Assembly (NCBI RefSeq): GCF_005771435.1
Contig: NZ_VANI01000014.1
Coordinates: 62,001-126,000, forward strand
DNA from: Microbulbifer harenosus
GTDB lineage: Bacteria; Pseudomonadota; Gammaproteobacteria; Pseudomonadales; Cellvibrionaceae
Direction of reading: 5' to 3'
Length of the DNA: 64,000 nt
The stretch's first letter is position 1. Each line of letters opens with the position of its first letter. Below, piece by piece: positions 28,318-36,113 of this stretch. The notes under the pieces are model-generated. The model did no database searches, was not told the origin of the DNA, and worked only from the letters and a program-made list of their open reading frames with translations. Both the position numbers and the translations under genes were made by a program.

Positions 28318-30354
28318 ATGTCGTTTTGCACCCTTACGGATAATTTGGGAAATACGTACCAACTCACCTCCGGTAACCGAATAGCATCCCTGGCCATTGC
28401 CGATTATTTCACAGCGCTGGAGACGCTCGGGCGCATTGATGTTCATCAGTTGGCGGCGGCGGAAGATGAACTGTTCAGCCTCTATGGTGGAGACCTCGAG
28501 CGAAGCCTCTTCAGCCAACCAGGGTCCGGCTGGCAGGATATGAATTCCGTCGGGATTTTCAGTACCCATGCGCACCATCCCCATATCGGCATCGGGTTTT
28601 TACCCGGCCGCTGGCCGCGGATTCTCGACGCCATACATCAGGGAAACCTCCGGTTTATCCATGCCGGCAGCGCGAAAAAAACCAAGGAAGAACAGCCGCA
28701 CGATACCCGCAATTTGCTGCGAGTGAAGATTCGCCAGGCACTGCTAGCAATTGTTGCGGCCGAAAGAGCCGAAGCCTCGCAACACGCCAGACAACTGCGG
28801 CAGGAAACGTCGGTTAATCGCGGGCTGATTTATACCGGCGCCTTCCTCACCGGCCTGTGGCAGGCGGGCTCGGGTTTTGCGCAGTGGCTGAAAGACGTCA
28901 ACGATGTGGTGAGCCCACTGCAACGCAGCCTGCGGGGTGTACAAGCCGCCTACCGGGCAACGCAGCGCAGCGACAACGGCGAAAACCTGATGGCTGCCTA
29001 TCAGGATGAAATTCTAACCGCGGAAAAGCGTGAGATCGTACAGGTACTCGGCTTCGATCCCACCGCCATTACCCGCGAACAGTTCCAACACGCCACGGAA
29101 CTCGCCGATCTCATCTGGGAAGACCCAGCCCTGCAGGCCGACCTCCGGCGCTTCGTCAAAGACTACGTTAAAGCCCAACACGCCATTGAAATCACTGAAT
29201 TCTCCGGTGCCGCGGCGTTTGAAGTCCTGTTCACCATACTCCTGGCGGCAGTAACCGGCGGCGCCGGCCTCGCCGCCAGCGCAGCAAGCCTGACCCGGCA
29301 TTTTGCCAAGTTCCGCAAGGTCGGGCAGTTGCTGTTGCAGTTTGGAGAACAGATCAAACAAGCCAGAATGCTCAGGAACCGCCATGCCCCGGCCAAGCAA
29401 ACAGCGAGCTTCGAGGACTTTGAAAGTCTCGGCGAGGTGGAGGTTGCCAGGCCAGCCGACATCGCCCCCGATACCCGGAAGAAGAAGCCGAAACCCCGTG
29501 AGAAAACCGATTTCAGCCAACGCAAAGGCATCCCTCCCACGTCTCTCGAGGATGCCGTCAGCCGCCTGAACTCTATGGCGGACGAAATTGCCCGCAACGG
29601 CTACCAGCCCAAATACACAGATGCCGAGCTGAAAGCCCTGGCCGAAACCGGCGATATTTCGAAGGAACGCTATCAGGTCCGCTTTATGGAAAGCCGCCAC
29701 CTGACCAACAACGGAGCACCGGGCATGCTTGGGGCGCCCATGCGAGGCGTCAGCGGCAACGGCGCCAAGTACTGGTCCACCAGCTTCGATCAGTTGGAAG
29801 ACGCGGATACCAATGCGCGCCTGATTTCGGAGAAGCTTGGCCTCGACTATGACCCAACAGCAAAATATACCTTGATCGTCATCGACACCGAAAAGGCCGC
29901 GCCTCTCACCGGTGTGAAAAGCGTACCGGCCACTTTTGACAAGGTCAGTGAGTTTGCCAACCGGGAGCTGCCAGAGGAATTTCCCAAGCAGTTTACCGAT
30001 ACGGTTATGACGCCCGAGTTTCAGGATCAGTATGGGTGGCACTACCAGGAGGCCGTGGATAGAAAATTTCTGGAGGATAAATGGTCTACAAAAATAGATG
30101 ATTTTGAGGACTATCTGGACACCACCGATCTTTCCGAAACAGAGAAAAGCCTCCTTAAGCAGCGCTTGGAAATGCAAGGCACCGTGGGCAACAACCAGTA
30201 CTACGAGGGCAATGGCCTGACCCGGGACAAGATCGCCGGGTCCGGCAATCACTACGGCGCGGTGGAAACGCTGAACTTCGAGCGGCAACCGGTCAATCTG
30301 CAACAACTGGAAGAGGCCGGCGCTATTGCCTATGTCTCTAAGGGGTTTAAATGA
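28318..30354 (+). CDS. Polymorphic-toxin-like protein, full-length copy
   Basis: A 678-residue protein of unrecognised family with toxin organisation. Residues 1-125 are a globular N-domain (LTDNLGNTYQLTSGNRIASL). Two apolar stretches lie at 168-190 and 298-327 (AFEVLFTILLAAVTGGAGLA), compatible with membrane insertion or a trafficking domain. A Lys/Pro-rich hinge at 383-398 leads into a C-terminal domain of about 280 residues that is repeated downstream almost unchanged. The stop overlaps the next ATG by four bases, typical of toxin-immunity pairs. No signal peptide, PAAR, VgrG, Rhs or two-partner-secretion signal is seen. In the C-domain R450/R455/R460, YWSTSF (485-490) and a late E650 loosely recall the R-S-E order of ADP-ribosyltransferases; this is only a guess. 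Confidence 0.7.
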   Translation: MSFCTLTDNLGNTYQLTSGNRIASLAIADYFTALETLGRIDVHQLAAAEDELFSLYGGDLERSLFSQPGSGWQDMNSVGIFSTHAHHPHIGIGFLPGRWPRILDAIHQGNLRFIHAGSAKKTKEEQPHDTRNLLRVKIRQALLAIVAAERAEASQHARQLRQETSVNRGLIYTGAFLTGLWQAGSGFAQWLKDVNDVVSPLQRSLRGVQAAYRATQRSDNGENLMAAYQDEILTAEKREIVQVLGFDPTAITREQFQHATELADLIWEDPALQADLRRFVKDYVKAQHAIEITEFSGAAAFEVLFTILLAAVTGGAGLAASAASLTRHFAKFRKVGQLLLQFGEQIKQARMLRNRHAPAKQTASFEDFESLGEVEVARPADIAPDTRKKKPKPREKTDFSQRKGIPPTSLEDAVSRLNSMADEIARNGYQPKYTDAELKALAETGDISKERYQVRFMESRHLTNNGAPGMLGAPMRGVSGNGAKYWSTSFDQLEDADTNARLISEKLGLDYDPTAKYTLIVIDTEKAAPLTGVKSVPATFDKVSEFANRELPEEFPKQFTDTVMTPEFQDQYGWHYQEAVDRKFLEDKWSTKIDDFEDYLDTTDLSETEKSLLKQRLEMQGTVGNNQYYEGNGLTRDKIAGSGNHYGAVETLNFERQPVNLQQLEEAGAIAYVSKGFK

Positions 30355-30905
30355 ATTGGTTCCAAAAACCGAAATACCCGGTAAAAGAACAACTGCCCAA
30401 AATCGCGCACCATGAACAGCTGCCGGAGGGCGCCGTGGAGCTGGCAAGAATAGCTGACCCCAACAGTGAAAGGTACACTATTTTTTTTGTACGCCAGGGA
30501 AAGTTCCTGAGTGTGTTGGAGGCCGGTAGCTGGCTGCTTAAAGATGGCACACCCCATTACCGATGCTCACAAGTGGATTTCCCCCTCGGCGTATTGCCCT
30601 GGTTCGCCGATACCCTCACCGAGTTTCGCAAACCCCCGGCACAGGGCGGCCTGCACGCCGGTGCCATGACCAGTGCCGATGAGGACGTGGAGGGCGAGAT
30701 GCTGTGTATCCAGCGTGCCATGAGCGCGGGCCGCGGTGTGGGCGGCTATTCCATCGTCAATCGCTCCAGAAAAGACCACTCAGCGCGCTTAGAAGAACAT
30801 TTTTCGCCCCACAGAATCACCTTCGCCGACAACTTCCTCTACGACGCCGGCTTGCTGGATCTGATCAAAGACCTGGGAGAAAAGTATCGCCGTGGCGAGC
30901 TGTAA
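30351..30905 (+). CDS. Putative cognate immunity protein 1
   Basis: A 184-residue soluble protein starting inside the toxin stop (ATGA overlap at 30351-30354), so expression is coupled to the toxin. No known domain is recognised. It begins FQKPKYPVKEQLPKI and has a central conserved block DFPLGVLPWFADTLTEFRKP and a Gly-rich section (HAGAMTSADEDVEGEML, SAGRGVGGYSIVNRSRK), ending GEKYRRGEL. There is no signal peptide, so it would act in the cytoplasm. Immunity function is inferred from position, from pairing in both copies, and from its divergence relative to the toxin. Confidence 0.65.
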   Translation: MNWFQKPKYPVKEQLPKIAHHEQLPEGAVELARIADPNSERYTIFFVRQGKFLSVLEAGSWLLKDGTPHYRCSQVDFPLGVLPWFADTLTEFRKPPAQGGLHAGAMTSADEDVEGEMLCIQRAMSAGRGVGGYSIVNRSRKDHSARLEEHFSPHRITFADNFLYDAGLLDLIKDLGEKYRRGEL

Positions 30906-30993
30906 ATACTCGGGAACGAAGCAGCTGTAGCGGGAAAAAAAGCGTGAAATCGTTCAGGCGCTCGGCCTGCAGGACTTTGAAAGTCTCGGCGAA

Positions 30994-31908
30994 GTGGAGG
31001 TTGCCAAACCAGTCGAGGTCGTCCCCGATACCCGGAAGAAACCGAAACCCCATGAGAAAACCGATTTCAGCCAACGCAAAGGCATCCCACCCACGTCTCT
31101 CGAGGATGCCGTCAGCCGCCTGAACTCTATGGCGGACGAAATTGCCCGCAACGGCTACCAGCCCAAGTACACTGATGCGGAGCTGAAAGCCCTGGCCGAA
31201 ACCGGCGATATCTCGAAGGAACGCTATCAGGTCCGCTTTATGGAAAGCCGCTACCTGACCAACAACGGAGCACCGGGCATGCTTGGGGCACCCATGCGAG
31301 GCGTCAGCGGCAACGGTGCCAAATACTGGTCCACCAGCTTCGATCAGCTAGAGGATGCCGATACCAATGCGCGCCTGATTTCGGACAAGCTCGGCCTCGA
31401 CTACGACCCCGACGCCGAGTACACACTGATTGTCATCGACACCGAAAAGGCAGCGCCTCTCACCGGTGTAAAAAGTGTACCGGCCACCTTTGACAAGGTC
31501 AGTGAGTTTGCCAACCGGGAGTTGCCGAAGGAATTCCCTAAGGAATTTACCGACACGGTCATGATACCCGAGTTTCAGGATCAGTATGGCTGGCACTACC
31601 AGGAGGCGGTGGATAAAGAATTTCTGGCGAACAAGTGGTCTACAAACATAGACAACTTTGAGGACTATCTGGACACCACCGATCTTTCCGAAACAGAGAA
31701 AAGCCTCCTTAAGCAGCGCTTGGAAATGCAGGGCACCGTCGGCAACAACCAATACTACGAAGGCAATGGCCTCACCCGGGACAAGATCGCCGGGTCCGGC
31801 AACCACTACGGTGCGGTGGAAACGCTGAACTTCGAGCGGCAACCAGTCAATTTGCAACAATTGGAAGAGGCCGGCGCTATTGCCTATGTCTCCAAGGGGT
31901 TTAAATGA
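30994..31908 (+). CDS. Orphan toxin C-terminal module, second copy
   Basis: The frame is open from the TAG at 30928 and encodes the toxin C-domain with no N-terminal domain. The only usable start is GTG 30994 (304 residues), without a convincing ribosome binding site. Before it, the frame reads EKKREIVQALGLQDFESLGE: a relic of residues 236-246 of the full-length toxin fused directly to residue 367, so about 120 codons are missing. This is the structure of a silent orphan cassette that could replace the terminal domain of the upstream gene by recombination. It ends in the same ATGA overlap with its immunity-like gene. Could equally be called a pseudogene. Confidence 0.7.
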   Translation: MEVAKPVEVVPDTRKKPKPHEKTDFSQRKGIPPTSLEDAVSRLNSMADEIARNGYQPKYTDAELKALAETGDISKERYQVRFMESRYLTNNGAPGMLGAPMRGVSGNGAKYWSTSFDQLEDADTNARLISDKLGLDYDPDAEYTLIVIDTEKAAPLTGVKSVPATFDKVSEFANRELPKEFPKEFTDTVMIPEFQDQYGWHYQEAVDKEFLANKWSTNIDNFEDYLDTTDLSETEKSLLKQRLEMQGTVGNNQYYEGNGLTRDKIAGSGNHYGAVETLNFERQPVNLQQLEEAGAIAYVSKGFK

Positions 31909-32456
31909 GTTGGATACAAAAACCGAAATACCCGGTTAAAGAACAACTACCAAGAATCGAGCACCACGAAAAACTGCCGTATGGCACCGTGGAGTTGGCG
32001 AGAACAACGGACCCTAACGAGGGTGATACCGTTGTCTTTGTACAGCAGAGAGATCACCTGAGCATATTGAAGGCTGACAGCTGGCTGCGTAAAAATGGTA
32101 CGCTCAAGTACCGATGCTCGCAGGCCGATTTCCCCCTCGGGGTATTGCCTTGGTTCGCCGATGCGCTCACCGAGTTCCGCAAGCCACCGGCACAGGGCGG
32201 TCTGCACGCCGGTGCCATGACCAGCGCCGACGAGGACGTGGAGGGTGAAATGTTATGTATTCAGCGTTCTATGAGCGCTGGTCGCGGTGTGGGCGGTTAC
32301 GCAATCGTCAATCGGTCCAGAAAAAGCCGCCTAGTGTCTAGAGCAGAGCACTTTTCGCCACAGGAAATCACCTTCGCCGACAACTTCCTCTACGACGCCG
32401 GCTTGCTGGATCTGATCAAAGGCCTGGGAGAAAAGCATCGCCGTGGCGAGCTTTAG
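31905..32456 (+). CDS. Putative immunity protein 2, diverged paralogue
   Basis: A 183-residue paralogue of the 30351-30905 product, again overlapping the toxin-module stop by four bases. It shares the start (KPKYPVKEQLP), the middle block DFPLGVLPWFAD and the end, but residues 17-70 differ at roughly half the positions, and a second variable patch lies around 140-152 (SRLVSRAEHF against DHSARLEEHF). The variable surface could change which toxin variant it binds. With no promoter seen in the cassette, expression may depend on read-through from the first toxin gene. It would keep kin protected from the parent toxin variant. Confidence 0.65.
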   Translation: MSWIQKPKYPVKEQLPRIEHHEKLPYGTVELARTTDPNEGDTVVFVQQRDHLSILKADSWLRKNGTLKYRCSQADFPLGVLPWFADALTEFRKPPAQGGLHAGAMTSADEDVEGEMLCIQRSMSAGRGVGGYAIVNRSRKSRLVSRAEHFSPQEITFADNFLYDAGLLDLIKGLGEKHRRGEL

Positions 32457-32609
32457 ATCTTTCACCGCTCACCAAAAACAAGGCCTGTGGATGATCGCCA
32501 AAACCAGACATCTTCTGTCGTTTAGCTTGAACATCAAGCAAATGTACCGACTGACCGCAATATGTGTAATCAGTGCCGGCTCCGCAATAATTGAAGATTG
32601 ATTTAGCAT

Positions 32610-34748
32610 TTATTCAAGCTGGCTGGCCTGGATCGCCGTTAACGCAATGGTGTAGATGATGTCATCCACCAGCGCCCCCCGCGATAGATCGTTCACTGGT
32701 TTGCGCATTCCCTGCAACATGGGGCCGATACTGATCAGGTCGGCGCTGCGCTGCACCGCCTTATAGGTGGTATTGCCGGTGTTGAGGTCGGGGAAGATGA
32801 ACACCGTTGCGCGCCCGGCGACCGGGCTCTCCGGTGCTTTTTTCCTGGCCACATTTTCCATGATCGCGGCGTCGTACTGCAGTGGTCCGTCAATCACCAG
32901 GTCCGGGCGCTTTTTCTGGGCGAGCTTGGTGGCCTCGCGCACTTTATCCACGTCGCTGCCGCTACCCGAGGTGCCGGTGGAGTAGCTGATCATGGCCACT
33001 CTGGGCTCGATACCAAAGGCGCTGGCGGAGTCCGCGGACTGGATCGCGATGTCTGCAAGCTCTTCAGCGTTTGGGTCCGGGTTGATGGCGCAGTCGCCAT
33101 AAACCAGCACCTGGTCCGGTAGCAACATGAAAAACACCGAAGACACCAGGCTTGCGCCAGGTGCGGTCTTGATCAATTGCAGCGCGGGACGGATGGTATT
33201 GGCGGTGGTGTGTACTGCGCCGGAGACCAGACCATCCACTTCACCCTCCGCCAGCATCATGGTGCCGAGCACCACATTATCCTGCAGCTGCTCTTTAGCA
33301 ACGATGTCTGTCAGCCCTTTGCTTTTGCGTAATTTCACCATTGGCTCGACGTATTTATTGCGCGCAGTTTTCGGGTCGATGATTTCTACCTTGTCGCTGA
33401 GAGTGAGGCCCTGCTGCTCGGCGACACGGTGGATTTCTTTTGGATCTCCCAGCAATACCGGCCGCGCGATACCGCGTTCGGCGCAGGTGAGTGCGGCCTT
33501 GACGGTGCGCGGCTCATCGCCCTCTGGCAGCACGATGCGCTTGTTGGCTCGGCGCGCACGCTCGGTGAGATAAAAGCGGAAGGCCGGTGGCGAAAGCCGT
33601 TTGGGTCGATTGGAGTCCCGCCCAAGGGATTCCACCCAGTGGTTGTCCAGGTGTCCAGCAATGAAGTCTTGTACTTTTTCGATGCGCTCAAGGTCGTCGG
33701 TGGGGGTTTCCATGTTGAATGACTGCAATTGCAGTGCCGTCTGCCAGGTATTGGTATCGACCAGAATTACCGGCAGCCCGGTTTCCATGGCTGGTGCACA
33801 GAGTTTGCGCACCATCGGTTCAATGTTGTAGCCACCGGTCAGAAGCAGGCAGCCTATTTTAATGCCGTTCATGGCGGCGAGGCAGGCGGCGACGATGACA
33901 TCCGGGCGATCGCCGGAGGAAACCAGCATTGATCCGGGCTCAAAGCGGTAAATCATATTGCCGAGCGAGCGGGAACAGAAGGTAACGCTGCGCAGGCGGC
34001 GTGTATCCAGTTCACCATAATTGACGATTTCCGCCTGAAAGTGATCCGCCAGATCCTTGGCCCGCGGCGCCACCAGATCCGCATTCCACGGAATACAGCC
34101 AATAATGGGCAGCGGACTTTTGCCAAACAACGAGAGAATTTCCAGGCTACCCTGGTGGACCTTTGGGCCTTCGAAAACCCCGGTGATATCCGCGCCCGGG
34201 GTATCCGGTACCTGCGAAGGCGCCCCTACCTTGTTGACGATACATCCTACCACTCGGCCCGACCGGCTTCCGCCAAACCTCCCCATGGCCATCTCAAGGC
34301 GATTCTTGAGCTGCTGTGGTGAGTCCAGATTGGGGCACACCACCAACACAATCTCCGCATCCAGCGTTTTCGCAATCTGAAGGTTCAGCTGATTGGCGAA
34401 TTGGTTTTCGGAGTTGGGGACTAGTCCCTCGATGATCGCGACATCCGCTTGATTCGCGCTGTCGTTGAAGCGCGCAAGGACTTCTTCCAACAAATCCGAA
34501 AGGTCGCCGCGGCCGATAAGGGATTCCGCATGTTGCATCGAGAAAGAGTCGGGTACTTTCAGATTGGCGGCGGTGCGCAGTATCTCGTTACTGCGATCGC
34601 GGTTTTTCTCGTTTTTTACCGCTTCCGCGATGGGTTTGTAAAAACTGACGCTGACACCGTTACGTTCCAGTGCGCGCAGGATACCGAGACTGACGGAGGT
34701 AATACCGACACCGGCACTAATGGGAACCAGCATGATGGTGCGCGACAT
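32610..34748 (-). CDS. pta: Phosphate acetyltransferase, long form
   Basis: Interconverts acetyl-CoA and acetyl phosphate, 712 residues, the long three-domain form. The N-terminal P-loop-like (AAA_26) domain starts [19 protein letters not shown], the DRTGG regulatory domain is at about 220-340 ([30 protein letters not shown]), and the catalytic PTA domain covers 390-705 ([58 protein letters not shown]). ATG 34748 follows ackA by three bases and has AGGGAG upstream, so ackA-pta is one operon. Together with AckA it excretes or takes up acetate. Confidence 0.96.
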   Translation of the reverse strand: MSRTIMLVPISAGVGITSVSLGILRALERNGVSVSFYKPIAEAVKNEKNRDRSNEILRTAANLKVPDSFSMQHAESLIGRGDLSDLLEEVLARFNDSANQADVAIIEGLVPNSENQFANQLNLQIAKTLDAEIVLVVCPNLDSPQQLKNRLEMAMGRFGGSRSGRVVGCIVNKVGAPSQVPDTPGADITGVFEGPKVHQGSLEILSLFGKSPLPIIGCIPWNADLVAPRAKDLADHFQAEIVNYGELDTRRLRSVTFCSRSLGNMIYRFEPGSMLVSSGDRPDVIVAACLAAMNGIKIGCLLLTGGYNIEPMVRKLCAPAMETGLPVILVDTNTWQTALQLQSFNMETPTDDLERIEKVQDFIAGHLDNHWVESLGRDSNRPKRLSPPAFRFYLTERARRANKRIVLPEGDEPRTVKAALTCAERGIARPVLLGDPKEIHRVAEQQGLTLSDKVEIIDPKTARNKYVEPMVKLRKSKGLTDIVAKEQLQDNVVLGTMMLAEGEVDGLVSGAVHTTANTIRPALQLIKTAPGASLVSSVFFMLLPDQVLVYGDCAINPDPNAEELADIAIQSADSASAFGIEPRVAMISYSTGTSGSGSDVDKVREATKLAQKKRPDLVIDGPLQYDAAIMENVARKKAPESPVAGRATVFIFPDLNTGNTTYKAVQRSADLISIGPMLQGMRKPVNDLSRGALVDDIIYTIALTAIQASQLE

Positions 34749-34751
34749 GGA

Positions 34752-35987
34752 TCACTCCCTCGAACTGGGGTCGCCATTTGGCCTGTTGGGGGGAGCCAGG
34801 CTGGCGGTGTCGCGGGCGATCACCCATTCTTCGTTCGTGGGAATCACCAGTGTTACCGCAGAGCGCTCCGTGGAGATCGGGCCTTCCTCACCGAAGCGCG
34901 CGCGCAGGTTTCGCGCCATGTCCAGCTCGTAACCGAGGCCATCAAGATGTGCGAGTACTTTTTCTCGCACCAGACTCGAATTTTCACCAATGCCGCCAGT
35001 GAACACGAGAGCATCTACTTGCGATAGCACACCGTGGTAGGAGGCGATGTACTTTGCGAGACGGTAACAGAAAATATCCAGAGCCAGCTGCGCGCCATCG
35101 TGGCCCTCCGCTGCAGCCTGCTCCAGTGCACGGCAGTCACTGCTCAGTTCGGAAATTCCCAGCAGCCCGCTTTTCCTGTTCAGCAGCTCGTTGATTTCTT
35201 TCACTCGGTAATCCAGCCGGCTGGCCAGATGCATTATCAGCCCCGGGTCCACATCGCCGCTGCGGGTGCCCATAACAAGGCCTTCCAGTGGTGTCAGCCC
35301 CATGCTGGTATCCACACTGTGGCCGTCGCGTATCGCAGTGATGGACGCGCCGTTGCCCAGGTGGGCAGAGATGATATTGACCTCGTTAACCGGCAGGTTC
35401 AGCAGCTCCGCGGCGCGCTCAGTAACAAAGCGGTGACTGGTGCCGTGCATACCGTAGCGGCGGAGACCATGGTCGCGGTAGAGCTCGTAGGGCAGGGCAT
35501 AGATATACGCATGGCGCGGCATGGACTGGTGAAAGGCCGTGTCGAACACCGCGACCTGCGGCAGGTCTGGAAACGCGTTAAACGCCGCTTCAATCCCCTG
35601 CACGGCGGCGGGGTTGTGCAGGGGTGCCAGTGCTATGCAGTCGCGAATGGTATTGAGTACTGCGTCGTCGATCAGTACCGAGTGGGAGAACTTTTCTCCG
35701 CCGTGCACCACTCTGTGGCCGACGGCGATCAGGTGCTCCTGTAGATCCGCGCATTTGCTCAGGATTTCGTCCACCAGAAAACGGATCACGTCGCTGTGCT
35801 GCGCCTCCGCGGGCAACCCGCTGGACTGGGTTCTACCATCGCACTTCCAGCTGACCGTCGGTTCATCCTGCCCCAACGCATCGCCAATGCCGCTCAGGTC
35901 AAGCGTGCCACTGTACGGGTCGATCACGGCGAACTTCAGCGATGAGCTGCCGCTGTTCAGAACAAGGACGCGACTGGGATTCGACAT
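34752..35987 (-). CDS. ackA: Acetate kinase
   Basis: Makes ATP and acetate from acetyl phosphate, or the reverse, in the cytoplasm; 411 residues. ASKHA-fold signatures are VLVLNSGSSSLKFAVID at the start, GHRVVHGGEKFSHSV, MPRHAYIYALPYELY, and VFTGGIGENSSLVRE near the end. ATG 35987 directly precedes the family start. It is the first gene of the ackA-pta operon, read leftward. Confidence 0.97.
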   Translation of the reverse strand: MSNPSRVLVLNSGSSSLKFAVIDPYSGTLDLSGIGDALGQDEPTVSWKCDGRTQSSGLPAEAQHSDVIRFLVDEILSKCADLQEHLIAVGHRVVHGGEKFSHSVLIDDAVLNTIRDCIALAPLHNPAAVQGIEAAFNAFPDLPQVAVFDTAFHQSMPRHAYIYALPYELYRDHGLRRYGMHGTSHRFVTERAAELLNLPVNEVNIISAHLGNGASITAIRDGHSVDTSMGLTPLEGLVMGTRSGDVDPGLIMHLASRLDYRVKEINELLNRKSGLLGISELSSDCRALEQAAAEGHDGAQLALDIFCYRLAKYIASYHGVLSQVDALVFTGGIGENSSLVREKVLAHLDGLGYELDMARNLRARFGEEGPISTERSAVTLVIPTNEEWVIARDTASLAPPNRPNGDPSSRE

Positions 35988-36082
35988 AGGCGACGCAGTT
36001 TGGTTACAGGCATCGTCTAAAGACTAGTGCAAGCGGCCGGCAATTCCCTGCTGGATGAGTGCGTTGGGAAATCGGGAAGATT

Positions 36083-36102
36083 GGGGGGCGATACCGCCCC
36101 CC
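36083..36102 (-). terminator. Possible terminator of the cellulase gene
   Basis: Eight-bp GC stem GGGGGGCG (36083-36090) / CGCCCCCC (36095-36102) with loop ATAC, directly after the cellulase stop on the minus strand. The T run behind it is weak, so it may rely on Rho. Confidence 0.45.
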
Positions 36103-36113
36103 GATAGAAAGGA

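Larger units (their letters stand above)
29416..32456 (+). repeat. Tandem duplication of a toxin C-terminus plus immunity cassette
   Basis: Unit 1 runs from about 29416 (DFESLGEVEV codons) to 30905, unit 2 from about 30973 to 32456, both in the same direction. The toxin part of unit 2 matches residues 367-678 of the first copy; I count 13 substitutions in the last 281 residues, all between residues 461 and 595, and none in the final 83. The immunity-like genes are much less alike in their first 70 residues and near residue 145, but nearly identical between about 71 and 138 and at the end. Confidence 0.9.

Noticed and set aside
29014..30447. 477-residue minus-strand frame across the toxin gene
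   Set aside because: Shadow of the toxin frame; the plus-strand frame is duplicated as protein and pairs with overlapping genes in both copies.
28107..32456. Insertion sequence or prophage at the toxin island
   Set aside because: No transposase, integrase or phage gene is present; only the small inverted-repeat element and the duplication are visible.
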